DNA from: Rhyacophila brunnea
Taxonomy: Eukaryota; Arthropoda; Insecta; Trichoptera; Rhyacophilidae
Reading direction: 5' to 3'
NCBI GenBank assembly: GCA_022495005.1
Contig: JAGYXB010000800.1
Coordinates: forward strand, 62,001 to 126,000
Length of the DNA stretch: 64,000 bases
Each line of letters begins with the position of its first letter. Within the stretch, counting starts at the first letter, position 1. The translations under genes were made by a program, and so were the position numbers. Under the pieces are notes generated by a model, which did no database searches, was not told the origin of the DNA, and saw only the letters and a program-made list of their open reading frames with translations. This document shows, one piece after another, positions 44,940 to 55,741 of the stretch.

Positions 44940-45065
44940 TAATACTTTGGACGCGGAAGACGCACACGGTGCGTAATGACCAGGCGGCCGATCGATGTAA
45001 TTAACGTGCATTTTAAAGGGGGCAATTAAAATCTCATTATCTATTCAGCAGCGAAAGCGTTAAAC
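44940..45065. other. GC-richer noncoding block, possibly conserved regulatory DNA
   Basis: ggacgcggaagacgcacacg, gaccaggcggccgatcgatg, then taattaacgtgcattttaaa form an isolated block of balanced composition in AT-rich DNA, with TAAT-type homeodomain core sites. It matches no repeat elsewhere in the window. A regulatory role is only a guess. Confidence 0.25.
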
Positions 45066-45504
45066 TATTTTTTATCATTACGGTTATTTTTTGAAACATT
45101 TCTAAATCCATAATAATTTTAACACTCGTTTTAGAACACCGTGTAATTATTATTGGAAGCATGTTCACGCCTGCGCAGCTTTTGGTCATACCAGCAATTA
45201 ATAAAACATCAACTGTTGTGTCTTTATTGCAGTCTACATTGTTTTGAATTATTTATTCCTAACTGCCAAAATTTTAGAATTAAATTGTAAATTTTGACTA
45301 TTAGGTTAGTATACACCTTGAAAATTCACAACATGTACTACGTAGGTAAGTACCAGGAACCTATATACTATTCAAGGATATAATTTAATCTATTGACAGC
45401 TTTAAATATTCTTGAATAAATGTTTCAGAGTATTTTCTTAATATAAGTTGTTTTGTATTGCCAGTGATTATAAATTTCCTTAGTTTTTCAGTGTGGAGTT
45501 TTGA
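45066..45504. other. AT-rich interval, no gene seen
   Basis: Nothing supported on either strand. Confidence 0.45.
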
Positions 45505-45505
<1 letters not shown>

Positions 45506-45539
<34 letters not shown>

Positions 45540-45567
45540 ATATTGATATATATATATATATATATAA
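45506..45567. repeat. Two (TA)n microsatellites
   Basis: Two dinucleotide runs of roughly 26 and 20 bases are separated by cacaatattg. The surrounding Tyr/Ile-rich open frames are artefacts of the run. Confidence 0.9.
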
Positions 45568-48145
45568 CAATATACAACCAATATGAAACTATCCATAATT
45601 GATTCGGATCCATTTACAAAATAGTATATTATTAATTTAATATAGCGTAAGCTTTCTAATGACATGCAATGAAGCTAGTTTGAGAATAATAATCTTCAAT
45701 TTTATTACCATTTCCAAATGAGTAAGATGAACTTTCCTCCAGATCAGATAATGAAATCTTTTTGGAATTAAAAATCACGAACGTAGATACTAATTATTAA
45801 ATTATTATTAAACTTTGACCGTTGGCAAACTGGCGATCACGAATTGAAAATATACGGCGTGGCTTTTATCACCTGCAAAAGAAAGCTTTCGATATTAAGT
45901 GGGGACCAATATTGTGTTATATTTTAATAGCCACATCAGTTCAGGTTGAATAATAATAAAATATAGGTATTTAAATATTCTAATATTGTAGGTATAGTAT
46001 GCATGATATAAGTGAATAGTGTATGTTAAACGATTCATAGACAAAGACAGCGGTAGGACTCTAATACAATATTGGACAGTAGTTTTACATGTTTCAAAAA
46101 TAATATAATGCTATTATGTTGATAATATACACTACGTAAGACGACATACGAAATAGATGACATTTTGAAAGCTTATAAACAATAAAAAAAATGTATAATA
46201 TACAATGTTTTAATTAAATAAACACACATGACATAAACTCGAAATCAAGTCGTTAGCGAGTTTGAAACACACTAAATAAGCCCACATATTGCGAATTTTT
46301 GATGCTCCTTCAATACTATCAATGCGTAAGGAATTATAAATATTTCTGTCAAAAATTTTAGACGCAATGATTACAGTCGAAAATACAAGTTACATAGACA
46401 AACGTATATCTACGTACATCTATCAATCTATAAATTTTATCACTAGGTACTGAAGATGAAACATCATTCAAATTGTAGTCCCGTAAATATATTTGTCCTA
46501 GAACTTTTATCAGTTGCCTACCTGCCACAGTTTCCCTTTCTTTGACAGGCATCCTTTTCAATTAAAATACACTACACATAATTTTAATACGAAAAACAGT
46601 TTGACTTGCTCCATTTGTCGCACTAATTATACCATAATATTACGGTTAATAAATTCTCGTAATTAAATTATTTTTTTATGAGTTAAGGTAAACGTTAATT
46701 GATCATCTACTCCAGAATCTTGGCTTCTGGTGCGTTATCATTTGATAACGCAAATTCAATCAGCCACCATATAGATCAATCACTCACCATTTTAAATCAG
46801 ATATTAATATATACGTATTAAATGCATCAATCAAACTGTATTATATTCTATTGACCAAAGGAATTCAGTAGCAAGTTATCGATCAACCCATCACGCACCG
46901 ATTTTGTATGTGATAACAATCACATAGGTACATACCAATTGGCAGTATAGATATCATTACAGGGATTTTAAACATCGTGAGTAGGTAGGTACTTTGGTAC
47001 CTAGTACCATTTACTTTTTTAACCCGTACCCGCTCCAGGATATAAAATGATAATACAATGTACCTAATGCCATTTTCTTTGATGCAGCGGTACATATTAA
47101 ATTTATTCTCTTGCAATGATAGACATGCAGTGCGCATATCGCTCATTTAGAGTCATCACATGAGAAAGTAGTCAGTTAGGACATTAACACACTGCTTTTG
47201 TGACGATATAAAAAAACTAACTAAAACGGTTAAAATTGATATAAGAAACTTTAATTTTCGTGAAACTTGGTTACTTAGGTACTTACTTAAACCGGCGCTA
47301 AAAACTATTTAATACATTGGCCGACTGCATAACCGTACTCCAGATATCTCTATCCTGAATTTTCTCATCGTCACACTCATCGTCATATTTTATACCCTAC
47401 TTCTACAAGAAGAAACTCAAAATGTCCAGGTATTGAGTTAATAATGAAAGGCCTTTTCTTTATTATTTAAAAAATAATCAAAAATTTCTTTAACGGATCA
47501 TAAAATCGAATAAACCTTTCTGAGACTAATAATTATTATACACAGGAATGTCTGGATTGATTATCTATTAAACTGTTAAATGTCGTTGTACATTGCTAAC
47601 TTCATTTGAACTAAATAAAAAATAAACACATTTACTTAAAAAATCAAGTCTTTAATATTGAAATTAGAATTTGTGCAAGATTTTCAAACGCCATTATCTT
47701 AGAACAAAGTATTTTGAGCTGTTTCCCTATAGACAGTATCAAATGACATTATTATTGTCATCACATTTTTGTAACCTGTCGTATTATAGAAAACATATTT
47801 TTGATTTGCCATTAATTATCGCAAATTAATCTTTAGTATATAATTATAATTTAGTTAAGATCTAGAAGGCATTGATTGCCATATTTTATCAATCGGCAAG
47901 TAGGTATGTCTTTTCTATCTGAAGTATTCAATTATCTATTTTAATCTAGTAACTAGACTCTCTTAAAACCAATAAATTGCACTTAGGTACAACAATTTAT
48001 AACTGGGATAAGTATATTAATTGTCTTCTTTTATCGACCCAAATAACCATGAAAATAATTTTATTAATTTTTTAGTCATTAACAAACGATTAAAATTGTG
48101 AAAATAGAAAAACTTACTACAAACTTATTAATTAACCATGGAATC
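45568..48145. other. AT-rich interval, no gene seen
   Basis: A perfect gcgttatca/tgataacgc palindrome is at about 46731-46750. Frames at 46358-46561 and 46883-47146 (-) have no recognised domain. Confidence 0.4.
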
Positions 48146-48149
48146 CATA

Positions 48150-48232
48150 ATCTTCATCCACGGTAACCGAGTTGGTAGAGTACATAGGCGTAGTGAAACC
48201 GTAAGTCATTGATTCAATCCTATAGCTGAGAG
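48150..48232 (+). repeat. tRNA-derived sequence (SINE head)
   Basis: An A-box-like ggtaaccgagttggtagagt and a B-box-like cattgattcaatccta are separated by about 30 bases on the plus strand. A full cloverleaf with matched acceptor stem does not form. It is probably a SINE remnant with a decayed polymerase III promoter. Confidence 0.45.
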
Positions 48233-48539
48233 AATATATATATTGCTTTTTTTTCAATAGGTCCTTGATTCAGTGCAAGGACAAAATATTCTATAATATG
48301 TACAGCTTTGAAGTCAAAACTACATCAAAGTCACACAAAGTCGCATCATTTAAATATTATATATTATTTACCTATATTAGTTTGTCGGTATCCAATCAAA
48401 CGAACCTTTTTTTTTTAAAGATAAATAATAAATTACTTACCGAAATCATCCTAAATCTACATCGAACCGCGGTGTTAGTTACAGCGGAAATCATGTCAGT
48501 GCTTTTACCCAGCTTTTGTATTAGTAGACTCCGTTTGAT
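48233..48539. other. AT-rich interval, no gene seen
   Basis: A 93-codon plus frame (48265-48546) has no recognised domain. Confidence 0.35.
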
Positions 48540-48775
48540 CGAATGATACTGGCGGCAGTTCAGAAACTCGATCAAAAGAAATATGGTGGAATTTTGAGCA
48601 TGAGATCGGATACAACAATGGTGCAAACGCGATATTTAACTGTGTGCAGCTTCTTTTCGGGACAAGAGAGTCTTGTACTGAAATATTTTCATTCTGACAC
48701 GTTTATAACGTCTTGAAAGACGGCCGTGCACAAATCGCGGCTGCATATACATGGTGGGTGGAGATACGGTAACTT
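48540..48775 (+). mobile_element. 5'-truncated retrotransposon copy related to the 16-22 kb element
   Basis: gacacgtttataacgtcttg, gaaagacggccgtgcacaaa and ggctgcatatacatggtggg match the 3' UTR of the full-length element (21960-22100). The copy ends near gtgggtggagatacggtaac. Upstream identity fades at about 48545. It lies outside any TTAA MITE, so this family is not strictly confined to that target. Confidence 0.6.
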
Positions 48776-50430
48776 AAATCATTGTCCATTTGACAATTAA
48801 TTATTGAGTGTTAAATGAATAATATAATTTCGTTAAATATATGTAATTCATATGTATCATTATTTAATTCTAGATAACATAGAGAGGTAATAAACTCATT
48901 TGTTGTCAAAGAGTTTGCACTATAAATAAAATTAGTATTTTGAAATTTTCTACTGTAACGTTTCAGCGTGCTAAAATAATTGTCAGTCAATGAGATGATA
49001 ATATTCTGTTACATTCGCGCAATGACAGATTAGTCGCCATCTTCGACTTCATTTGACGTAGGTATTCTTTATTTTTAAAATATGACATATTACGCCATTA
49101 ATTATTCATCCAAATATTCTAATTATTCATGGTTCAGTATATTTGACAACATATATAATAATATGTATTATAAATTATTGTAGCGATCTATCCTTTCACA
49201 GTAACTTATAGCTACATTATTTATTCTGGTATTCGTGCTCGAAATGGTTGATGTATGTAGTAAATAATAATAAATAAATATCAAATACAATACTTTCATA
49301 ACAAATTCAAATTTCAGAGTATTTTAAAATGTGTGCCTTCATTTAGTATTTTATGATATTTACTGATTTAGTGAACAAAGATGTTGAATTACTTTCGGTG
49401 TTTGAAATATGCTGGGAATAACCACGTGATGTTTGATACAAACAATTTTCAATGCAAAATGACTTTCATCTAATTTAATCATTAGTCTTTTTTGAACACA
49501 ATCACTGCTGACCTGTTAATTAATTTTTAATTACCACATTTAAAAAGCATGTTAATTATATATAATGGCCAGGTAACGTAAAGGCGCCAGTCGCGGTGTC
49601 AGCACCCAATGAGTTAACCATGTCTCAGCTTCACATTAATTTATTTACACATAGATTATAGAAGTTTCTCTTTACTGTTTTTATTTTGTATATGTAGAAT
49701 CTAAATCTACTACTAACTGTAATTATTATTGATAATTAATTGACTGGTGTATTTAAGCGAGCCGGTCTGTAGCAAAGAGCAAACTAAACTTTGTTGGTCT
49801 CGAAGGCATCAGCTGTCGGATTACATCCAAAGTCAAAGCTTTAATTCTTTATCGAAGCGCTTACGAATTTTTTCTCACACCCAAGATGGGATAGGCGCGG
49901 GCGAAAATCGGCATTTTTCGATCGATACAAAACGTCTTTATGTGGGGGCTTGATACGATGAAAAAATATTTGAGTAGATACCTACGTAGGTATCTGCTAC
50001 AATTTTGCAGGGTTGTATTTGAAAAACTGTAGCAGAATTATTTGGATAATAATTGAATAATGTAACATGTGTTGTGTTGAGACAGATTGCGTAGTGGATG
50101 GAGTCTCGTTTTTAAAGTCGTATATCATGTGTTTTTCAATATATTATATTTGTCAAGAAAAGAACGAGAAATAGATTGTGGAGGGTAGCTAACAACAAGT
50201 ATTCGTAAATAATATGTCTGTTGATATAAATTCCATGCCATATACTAGAAAATTTACTAGGTACCAATTATTAAATCTTTAATTTAATAATATAGATATC
50301 TAAGATAGACACAATAATTTACCTTCTTATTGTTTTGTTTCTTTACATTTTCGTCAGATTTGGCACTTTTTATGTATTTATTTTTATTATTATTAATAAA
50401 CTGTTATTTAGTAGAATGTGTAAGTTATAC
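48776..50430. other. Intergenic; one 68-codon ORF at 49747-49953 not recognised
   Basis: The ORF lies in a less AT-rich block with cgaaggcatcagctgtcgga and gataggcgcgggcgaaaatc. It could be part of a host transcript, but it has no recognised domain or splice support. Nothing else is seen. Confidence 0.3.
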
Positions 50431-50433
50431 TTC

Positions 50434-50560
50434 TTTTGGCGCGTTTGGGAAATCAGATAAGAGTGTATTTTTGGCGTGTGACAAAGTTGCGCGCGCCGAT
50501 GTAACGCATTCGGCGTGTGACACCGATGTAACGCGTTTGGCGTGTGACGGAAGTTGCAAC
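50434..50560. repeat. Minisatellite of TTTGGCGTGTGAC / GATGTAACGC units
   Basis: ggcgtgtgac occurs three times and gatgtaacgc twice, with alternating spacing of about 30 bases (tttggcgtgtgacaaagttg, cgatgtaacgcattcggcgt, gtgacaccgatgtaacgcgt, ttggcgtgtgac). The small open frames over it are repeat artefacts. Confidence 0.7.
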
Positions 50561-51022
50561 ACAATTTATTATTATGATTATTCATTCTTATAACTGTTAA
50601 AAAATTCTACACTGTTAATTTATATTCATAAAATTTTATTTATATTGTAGTGTATATTTATTTTTCATTGTAAAGATTGTGTATCAAGATTTGAGGCTAT
50701 ATTTATGAGTATTATTTATGAGTAAAATTATATTTCAATAAATAAATAAATTTTGTGAATGTTGAGTTGGTAAATAATTCAAACAATGGTATGTTGTAAA
50801 TTTACAATATTTAGACACTTCATACTCAAAAATATATATTTTTACAGTTTAGGATAATATTTGTCGTATATCCCATGTAAATTTATTTATTAGCGGTTTA
50901 TAATAATTGAAGACAATAATAATTATTATGTTTTATCACAAAAGCCGTTTCATGTTTCAGTAAAACCATTAAATAGGCTATGTTTTACTTTTGATTTGTA
51001 ATAAATTATTATTGCCAACGAA
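50561..51022. other. AT-rich interval, no gene seen
   Basis: Nothing supported. Confidence 0.45.
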
Positions 51023-51552
51023 AATAGTTGTACAGTCATCTGTTTAAAGCAAAAATGGTCGAAATAGCGGTTTGCTAAATTTTTCAAACATAGGTTTTGA
51101 GATTTTTTCTTCCAAAGTAAGTATATTCTGCAATAATATTATTTATTCGCATACATAATATTATTGGTGACGGTACCTATATCAATAAAATACCCTTGAG
51201 ATCGAAATGAATATAATCATAATAACATGCCAATAAAATTTGATTTTTATTAATTCATCATGGGCACTTCTGAATCGATTATAATCGAATAGTTGTACAG
51301 TCATCTGTTTAAAGCAAAAATGGTCGAAATAGCGGTTTGCTAAATTTTTCAAACATAGGTTTTGAGATTTTTTCTTCCAAAGTAAGTATATTCTGCAATA
51401 ATATTATTTATTCGCATACATAATATTATTGGTGACGGTACCTATATCAATAAAATACCCTTGAGATCGAAATGAATATAATCATAATAACATGCCAATA
51501 AAATTTGATTTTTATTAATTCATCATGGGCACTTCTGAATCGATTATAATCG
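51023..51552. repeat. Perfect tandem duplication of 265 bp
   Basis: Bases 51023-51287 and 51288-51552 appear identical throughout. Each begins aatagttgtacagtcatctg and ends ttctgaatcgattataatcg. The unit is ordinary AT-rich DNA without a frame. Complete identity implies a very recent duplication or an assembly artefact. Confidence 0.92.
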
Positions 51553-52094
51553 CTGCATGGCAAAGATGAGCTGTTTTGGTCCAATACAATAATTATTTGT
51601 TTTGTTACGCTAAAGAAGTATAACTTATAATGCGCGAACAGATTTTTTTTTAATAATCACGTATTTGTATGATAGTTTTGGAATTTTATTGAGATTAATG
51701 AAGTTTCTAAATTGTTATACCTTCTTCTGGTTCCACTATATCGGAAATTGGAAAATTCATACATTTATACAGTTGTTCTGAAGCTGCTGAAGAAAATTTT
51801 CTTCAATAGAGATAGCGATTAAATATGTACCTACTTACATACCTAAAAGTGAAGCAAAAAATGATCATTATTATAATGACTAGGTACTACTATTTTCATA
51901 CAGAGAGAAGGTAGGTACTAGATGTATGTTTGGTACTAGATGTATAAAAAATGTGAATTTTGCAAAACCCGTAATTTGAATCCGAGATCCTCGATTTAAC
52001 AGTAGGGGCGTCAATTATATTGTGGGGGGGGGGGTTATAGACGAGGGGTTAATGTCCGAGGGGTTTTTTTGTTATTGTCCTAGAACCATTTTGA
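51553..52094. other. Intergenic, with possible tRNA-like scrap
   Basis: Minus-strand gaggatctcggattcaaatt at about 51968-51995 resembles a B box; no A box was found. A poly-G run follows at about 52024. No gene. Confidence 0.3.
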
Positions 52095-52580
52095 AGATTT
52101 TACCACGTTTTTCTTTGCTCGTATTCTTGTTTGTCCGGTGGTTGTTTATCCAGTACTAATCTTGCAATCGATTTTTAACTGACTTCCCGACTAACTAGAC
52201 ATTTGAAACTTTTAGAATATATCAGAATATGATGCCAATGCATTCTTTTAATACTTTTAGCCATCTTTAAGTAGAAATAAATTCATTTTCGTATGAAAAG
52301 TTATTTCGGAAGAAAACCGTAATCCAATCCACTATTATTGGTTGCTAAGGGGGTGGTCCCAGCAACTAAATTATTAATATATACGTGGGTTACTATGGAA
52401 ATCAAAATGACATTTCAGTATTCTATGTGTGTTTGTTTGTTGCAAAATAGCAAAAAAATGATTTGTTAACAATTGTCTCATTTCTCCTAAATTATTAATG
52501 CATAGAATTGTCAAGTTTATATGATTCAACATAAAATTTAAAAACGTGGTATATAAAAAGTTCTTTTTATCTTGTAATTA
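52095..52580 (+). repeat. Dispersed repeat family D, copy 4
   Basis: Same block order as 23216-23760, including cgtattcttgtttgtccggt, acttcccgactaactagaca, tttgaaacttttagaatata, ggaaatcaaaatgacatttc and aaaaagttctttttatctt. Confidence 0.65.
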
Positions 52581-53020
52581 CTTACACTTAAAACAAAGCG
52601 ATCGACTCACCTGGTTGGTTCATGGAAAATCGCCACTGGTCAAAGCAAAATATTTCTAAAAAAGTTTTTCGAAACATGTTAAATGTTTAGTATAAGTAAG
52701 TATAATATTTCCCTAGTAGAGTAAGTAACTAATTTTGACCCTGCTTTTGTAAAAAAATATCAGACATTTGAATGTGAAGCAGATCCAGTCGTCTTTGCTT
52801 ATCGTTTAGAAATCTCTCGCAGTGAGAGGCTCTCGACTGTCGGAGTGACTGATAACTGATAAGTGATAACAAAGTGAGGAATGCCATACAACTGCTACCT
52901 TGCAACCAGGTAAATACTACGAGAGTTGAGCTAGTATACTCATAAACGATTAAGTCTAGCATAGTTTGTTACATTTGAATACATACATAATATATAGATG
53001 TTACCAACTGGCGCTACATA
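52581..53020. other. Intergenic, no gene seen
   Basis: A 77-codon minus frame (52729-52962) has no recognised domain. Confidence 0.4.
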
Positions 53021-53470
53021 CCATTCGGTTACATATAAATTGTACGTAAAATATTTCACCGTGGCACAATTTGCCGTGAGCTTTCTTATCGGACAGAGAT
53101 GACCGTATACTATATTATGGTCTACATTATATATATATATAATATAAACATTAATTCAATTTTCATAGCTGATTTGGGCAAAATTCATGAATTGAAGAAT
53201 GAAAACCAAACCTAACCTAACAAATTATCCAGTATATCGGATATTTTCAAAATTTGTTTGGTGCTGGCTTCCTATAAAGTGTAAATCGACAAGAACCGTG
53301 TTTTATTTAGACTTGAATTGTATGTCAGTACTATAAGACCCAAAGAGGTTAGACGGTCTTTAATATACGGCCAAATATTTCCGATAGATACAACATTAAT
53401 TCACGGTGAAGTGTTATACGGTGAACTGCATATGTACAAGTTTACGGACACGAGGCTATTCAGGTCTTTA
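53021..53470. repeat. Dispersed repeat also at 30.4-30.9 kb and 2.0-2.5 kb
   Basis: Shares blocks with both earlier segments: tttgccgtgagctttcttat and tacggccaaatatttccgat with 30380-30880; ttttcatagctgatttgggc and ccagtatatcggatattttc with 2005-2490. It therefore joins two apparently separate repeats into one longer family. An 87-codon frame at 53318-53581 within it has no recognised domain. Confidence 0.5.
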
Positions 53471-53981
53471 TCTCGAGGTTTTCTTTTTCAATCGGTCGCA
53501 TTCAGTCTCTCTGTATTCTTCTTGAAATTGTCTGCCCACGATATATGTGACGCTACATTTCAAACTCAGCCATGTCCATAATGGATGAAAAGGAGAAAAA
53601 CAGCTTTTTTGTTTCTTCGTGTACACGGTCATGAAGGTGAAAGTTTATATTATTGCGATTATAGAATGTTTTAAATTAATAAGATCCACATTATTAGTTT
53701 TCATGTAATTTTCATAGATTCTTCAAAAAATGGATTTTTTACATGGACATGGCTTAGTTTGTCACAAAATAAGCCAAGTCCACACGGACTTGGCTTATTT
53801 TGATATTTCCGTGGCAGCCATTTTACTAGCTATGATTGTGTCATTCTTCTGGGCTGGACTTAGGAAATGAAAAAGGGCAAAATTATAAATAAATGTTGAA
53901 AACATAAATTTATTTTTTGAAAATTTTCTCAATATAATATTATTAACTTAAGACGCGTATGCATAGAACATCAAACTATAT

Positions 53982-54351
53982 TTAAGGGTATACTTCAGTT
54001 GAGGCATGGTCTAAAAATCGTGGCTAGGCGATGCGCGGATTGTGTAAATGACGTGCGCCGAACGAAATATAATTTGTTGTAAAAATCCAACATGCGTCCA
54101 TTTAATGTTATGTTTATTGTTATATTACTAATAATAACAGTATATTCACTGACATGTTTTCTTTTTTAAGTACACACGTAAAGTTTTTTAGTCATCTTTA
54201 CACGATTTAAAAATATTTTCATCCGACGCCATGACAAAACAAATCGACGTGCGGACACCTCGACTGTCCGTCTCTGATTGGCGACTAGTGAGAAATTTCG
54301 TCGCACCTACTGTTGAAAATTATTTGCCGTTTCACTGAAGTACGCTCTTAA
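53982..54351 (+). mobile_element. TTAA MITE, copy 4
   Basis: TTAA at 53982-53985 and 54348-54351. Ends gggtatacttcagttgaggc and gtttcactgaagtacgctc show the shared TACTTCAGT inverted tip. Same blocks as the copies at 1116, 15559 and 15924. Inserted in TIR family T. Confidence 0.8.
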
Positions 54352-54574
54352 ATAAACATGCACGAATAATTATTATTAAAATCTTTAAATTAATTAAGGA
54401 GTAAGTACGATGTATGTGTTTTTTAAGAAGTACAAAGGGTTCTATAAGTCTCATAAATTAGAATTGTATAAAACCAAATTTATATTCTCAGTACTTATGA
54501 CTAAAAATGTCAAATGCGACCCTGCTTGACACCGGACGCTTTTTAGGATGCAGGTTAGACAGAATAAAACTTAC

Positions 54575-54666
54575 CGATTTTCCCTATCTTTGGCGCGTTT
54601 AGTCGATTCTGCCTTAATTATTCGTTTTCTCGCCTTAGCGGGGGTCACTTCTGATATTTGAAACAT
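54575..54666 (-). CDS. Possible first coding exon inside TIR element T
   Basis: On the minus strand an ATG (54666-54664) opens a 92-base frame beginning MFQISEVTPAKARKR, rich in lysine and arginine, and runs straight into a consensus 5' splice site (cg|gtaagt, donor at 54574-54571). It is less AT-rich than its surroundings. If real, it is the first exon of a transposon gene or a captured host exon, with the remainder deleted or hidden downstream. No second exon or acceptor could be identified. I do not recognise the protein. Confidence 0.35.
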
Positions 54667-55007
54667 TATTTTTATTAATTATTTCTATTAAAAAATGTCG
54701 AAAAAGACACTATTGACACTCACTCACTCAACGGTTCGTAAACAACTGTCGGCCATGTTGTTGTAATCGCCTTCACTGATTGGCCTGAATGGACATGGTT
54801 GAGTGTGATAAAATGACTTCAGTGGATATGGGTGAGTTTGAAAAAACTGTTCATCTTTGGCTTCCATTTATTTATTATACAGACGGATTTGGATGGTTTT
54901 GATAATGCAGAAATGTTAGAAAGCATTAGTTCTTCCTCAAATCACAAAAAAGTCAAAAATACCTAAAGGTGGACTTGGCTGGTTTTGAAATGTAGCGACA
55001 CATATAT

Positions 55008-55620
55008 GAGTGTCTACTGGGGTTCCTTGATAAACATAATGGAGTGATCAGGATCCATCGCATCCATCCAATATTCGAAATCATTGTGCTCTCAATATGA
55101 TGAAAGATCAGTCGTTCTATTTTATTAGTTTATTCTTTAGTATAAATGTAACTAAAGTTGTAGTGAAATGTTAATAAAATGTGAGAAATCGTAAAACAGA
55201 AAAAATTCAAAAGAATGGTTTGGGCGAAATTTGTCTGCAAAATTATCAAACGAATTAAAAATAAAATGAAAAAAATAATAATACTTATCTGAATGGGATG
55301 ATGGGGAAGCCACTGTCAAAAACTAACCAATCAAGACTAACTGGACAAAATCTGACATTCGAATAAAATTTTCAAAATGGCGTCATATGGTAGTTTGTAA
55401 TTCCATTTTTGGCCATTCTGCAGATAAATTTGTAGGTCTATACATATTGTATTTTTAAAAGGCATTGTAATCTTTTTATTGTTCCTATATGCCCGCCACA
55501 AACGCCAATTTTGTTGCAATTAGAAAATTTGCGGCGTCATATTATTGTCAACGTGAAGATCTTTTCACTTAGATTGTTCGGCAGTTTTCTATTAGGTTTT
55601 GTTATTTACTACAATTTTTG
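55008..55620. other. Intergenic, no gene seen
   Basis: A 60-codon minus frame (55337-55519) lacks a recognised domain. Confidence 0.4.
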
Positions 55621-55621
55621 C

Positions 55622-55741
55622 CTCTACCTGCTCCTCTCTCCCGTGGGTACTCTTAGGTTAAATTAAAGTAATGTAAATTCAGTCAAAGCACATTTCAGTG
55701 CATGGCGACCTCAGTCTTGGGTAACTGCTCCTGAGACATTC
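55622..55741. repeat. Left member of an inverted repeat pair 2.2 kb apart
   Basis: gcatggcgacctcagtcttg, ggtaactgctcctgagac and the preceding gtaaattcagtcaaagca are found inverted at 57925-58010. The pair could be the ends of a larger element (about 55622-58040) or two independent insertions. Confidence 0.55.

Larger units (their letters stand above)
53541..55007. mobile_element. TIR family T, 1.47-kb copy with subterminal repeats
   Basis: Left atatatgtgacgctacattt, caaactcagccatgtcca is matched by the inverted right end aggtggacttggctggtttt, gaaatgtagcgacacatata. GGACWTGGYT-type motifs are clustered near both ends: about 53563, 53743, 53772 and 53785 (opposed pair), 53851, 54789, 54823, 54884 and 54970. 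Such arrays often bind transposase. It hosts a TTAA MITE (53982-54351) and an exon-like stretch on the minus strand (54575-54666). The short relative is 42343-42892. Superfamily not determined. Confidence 0.75.

Noticed and set aside
45385..45665. Two 61-codon minus-strand frames
   Set aside because: Tyr/Ile repeats come from the (TA)n microsatellite.
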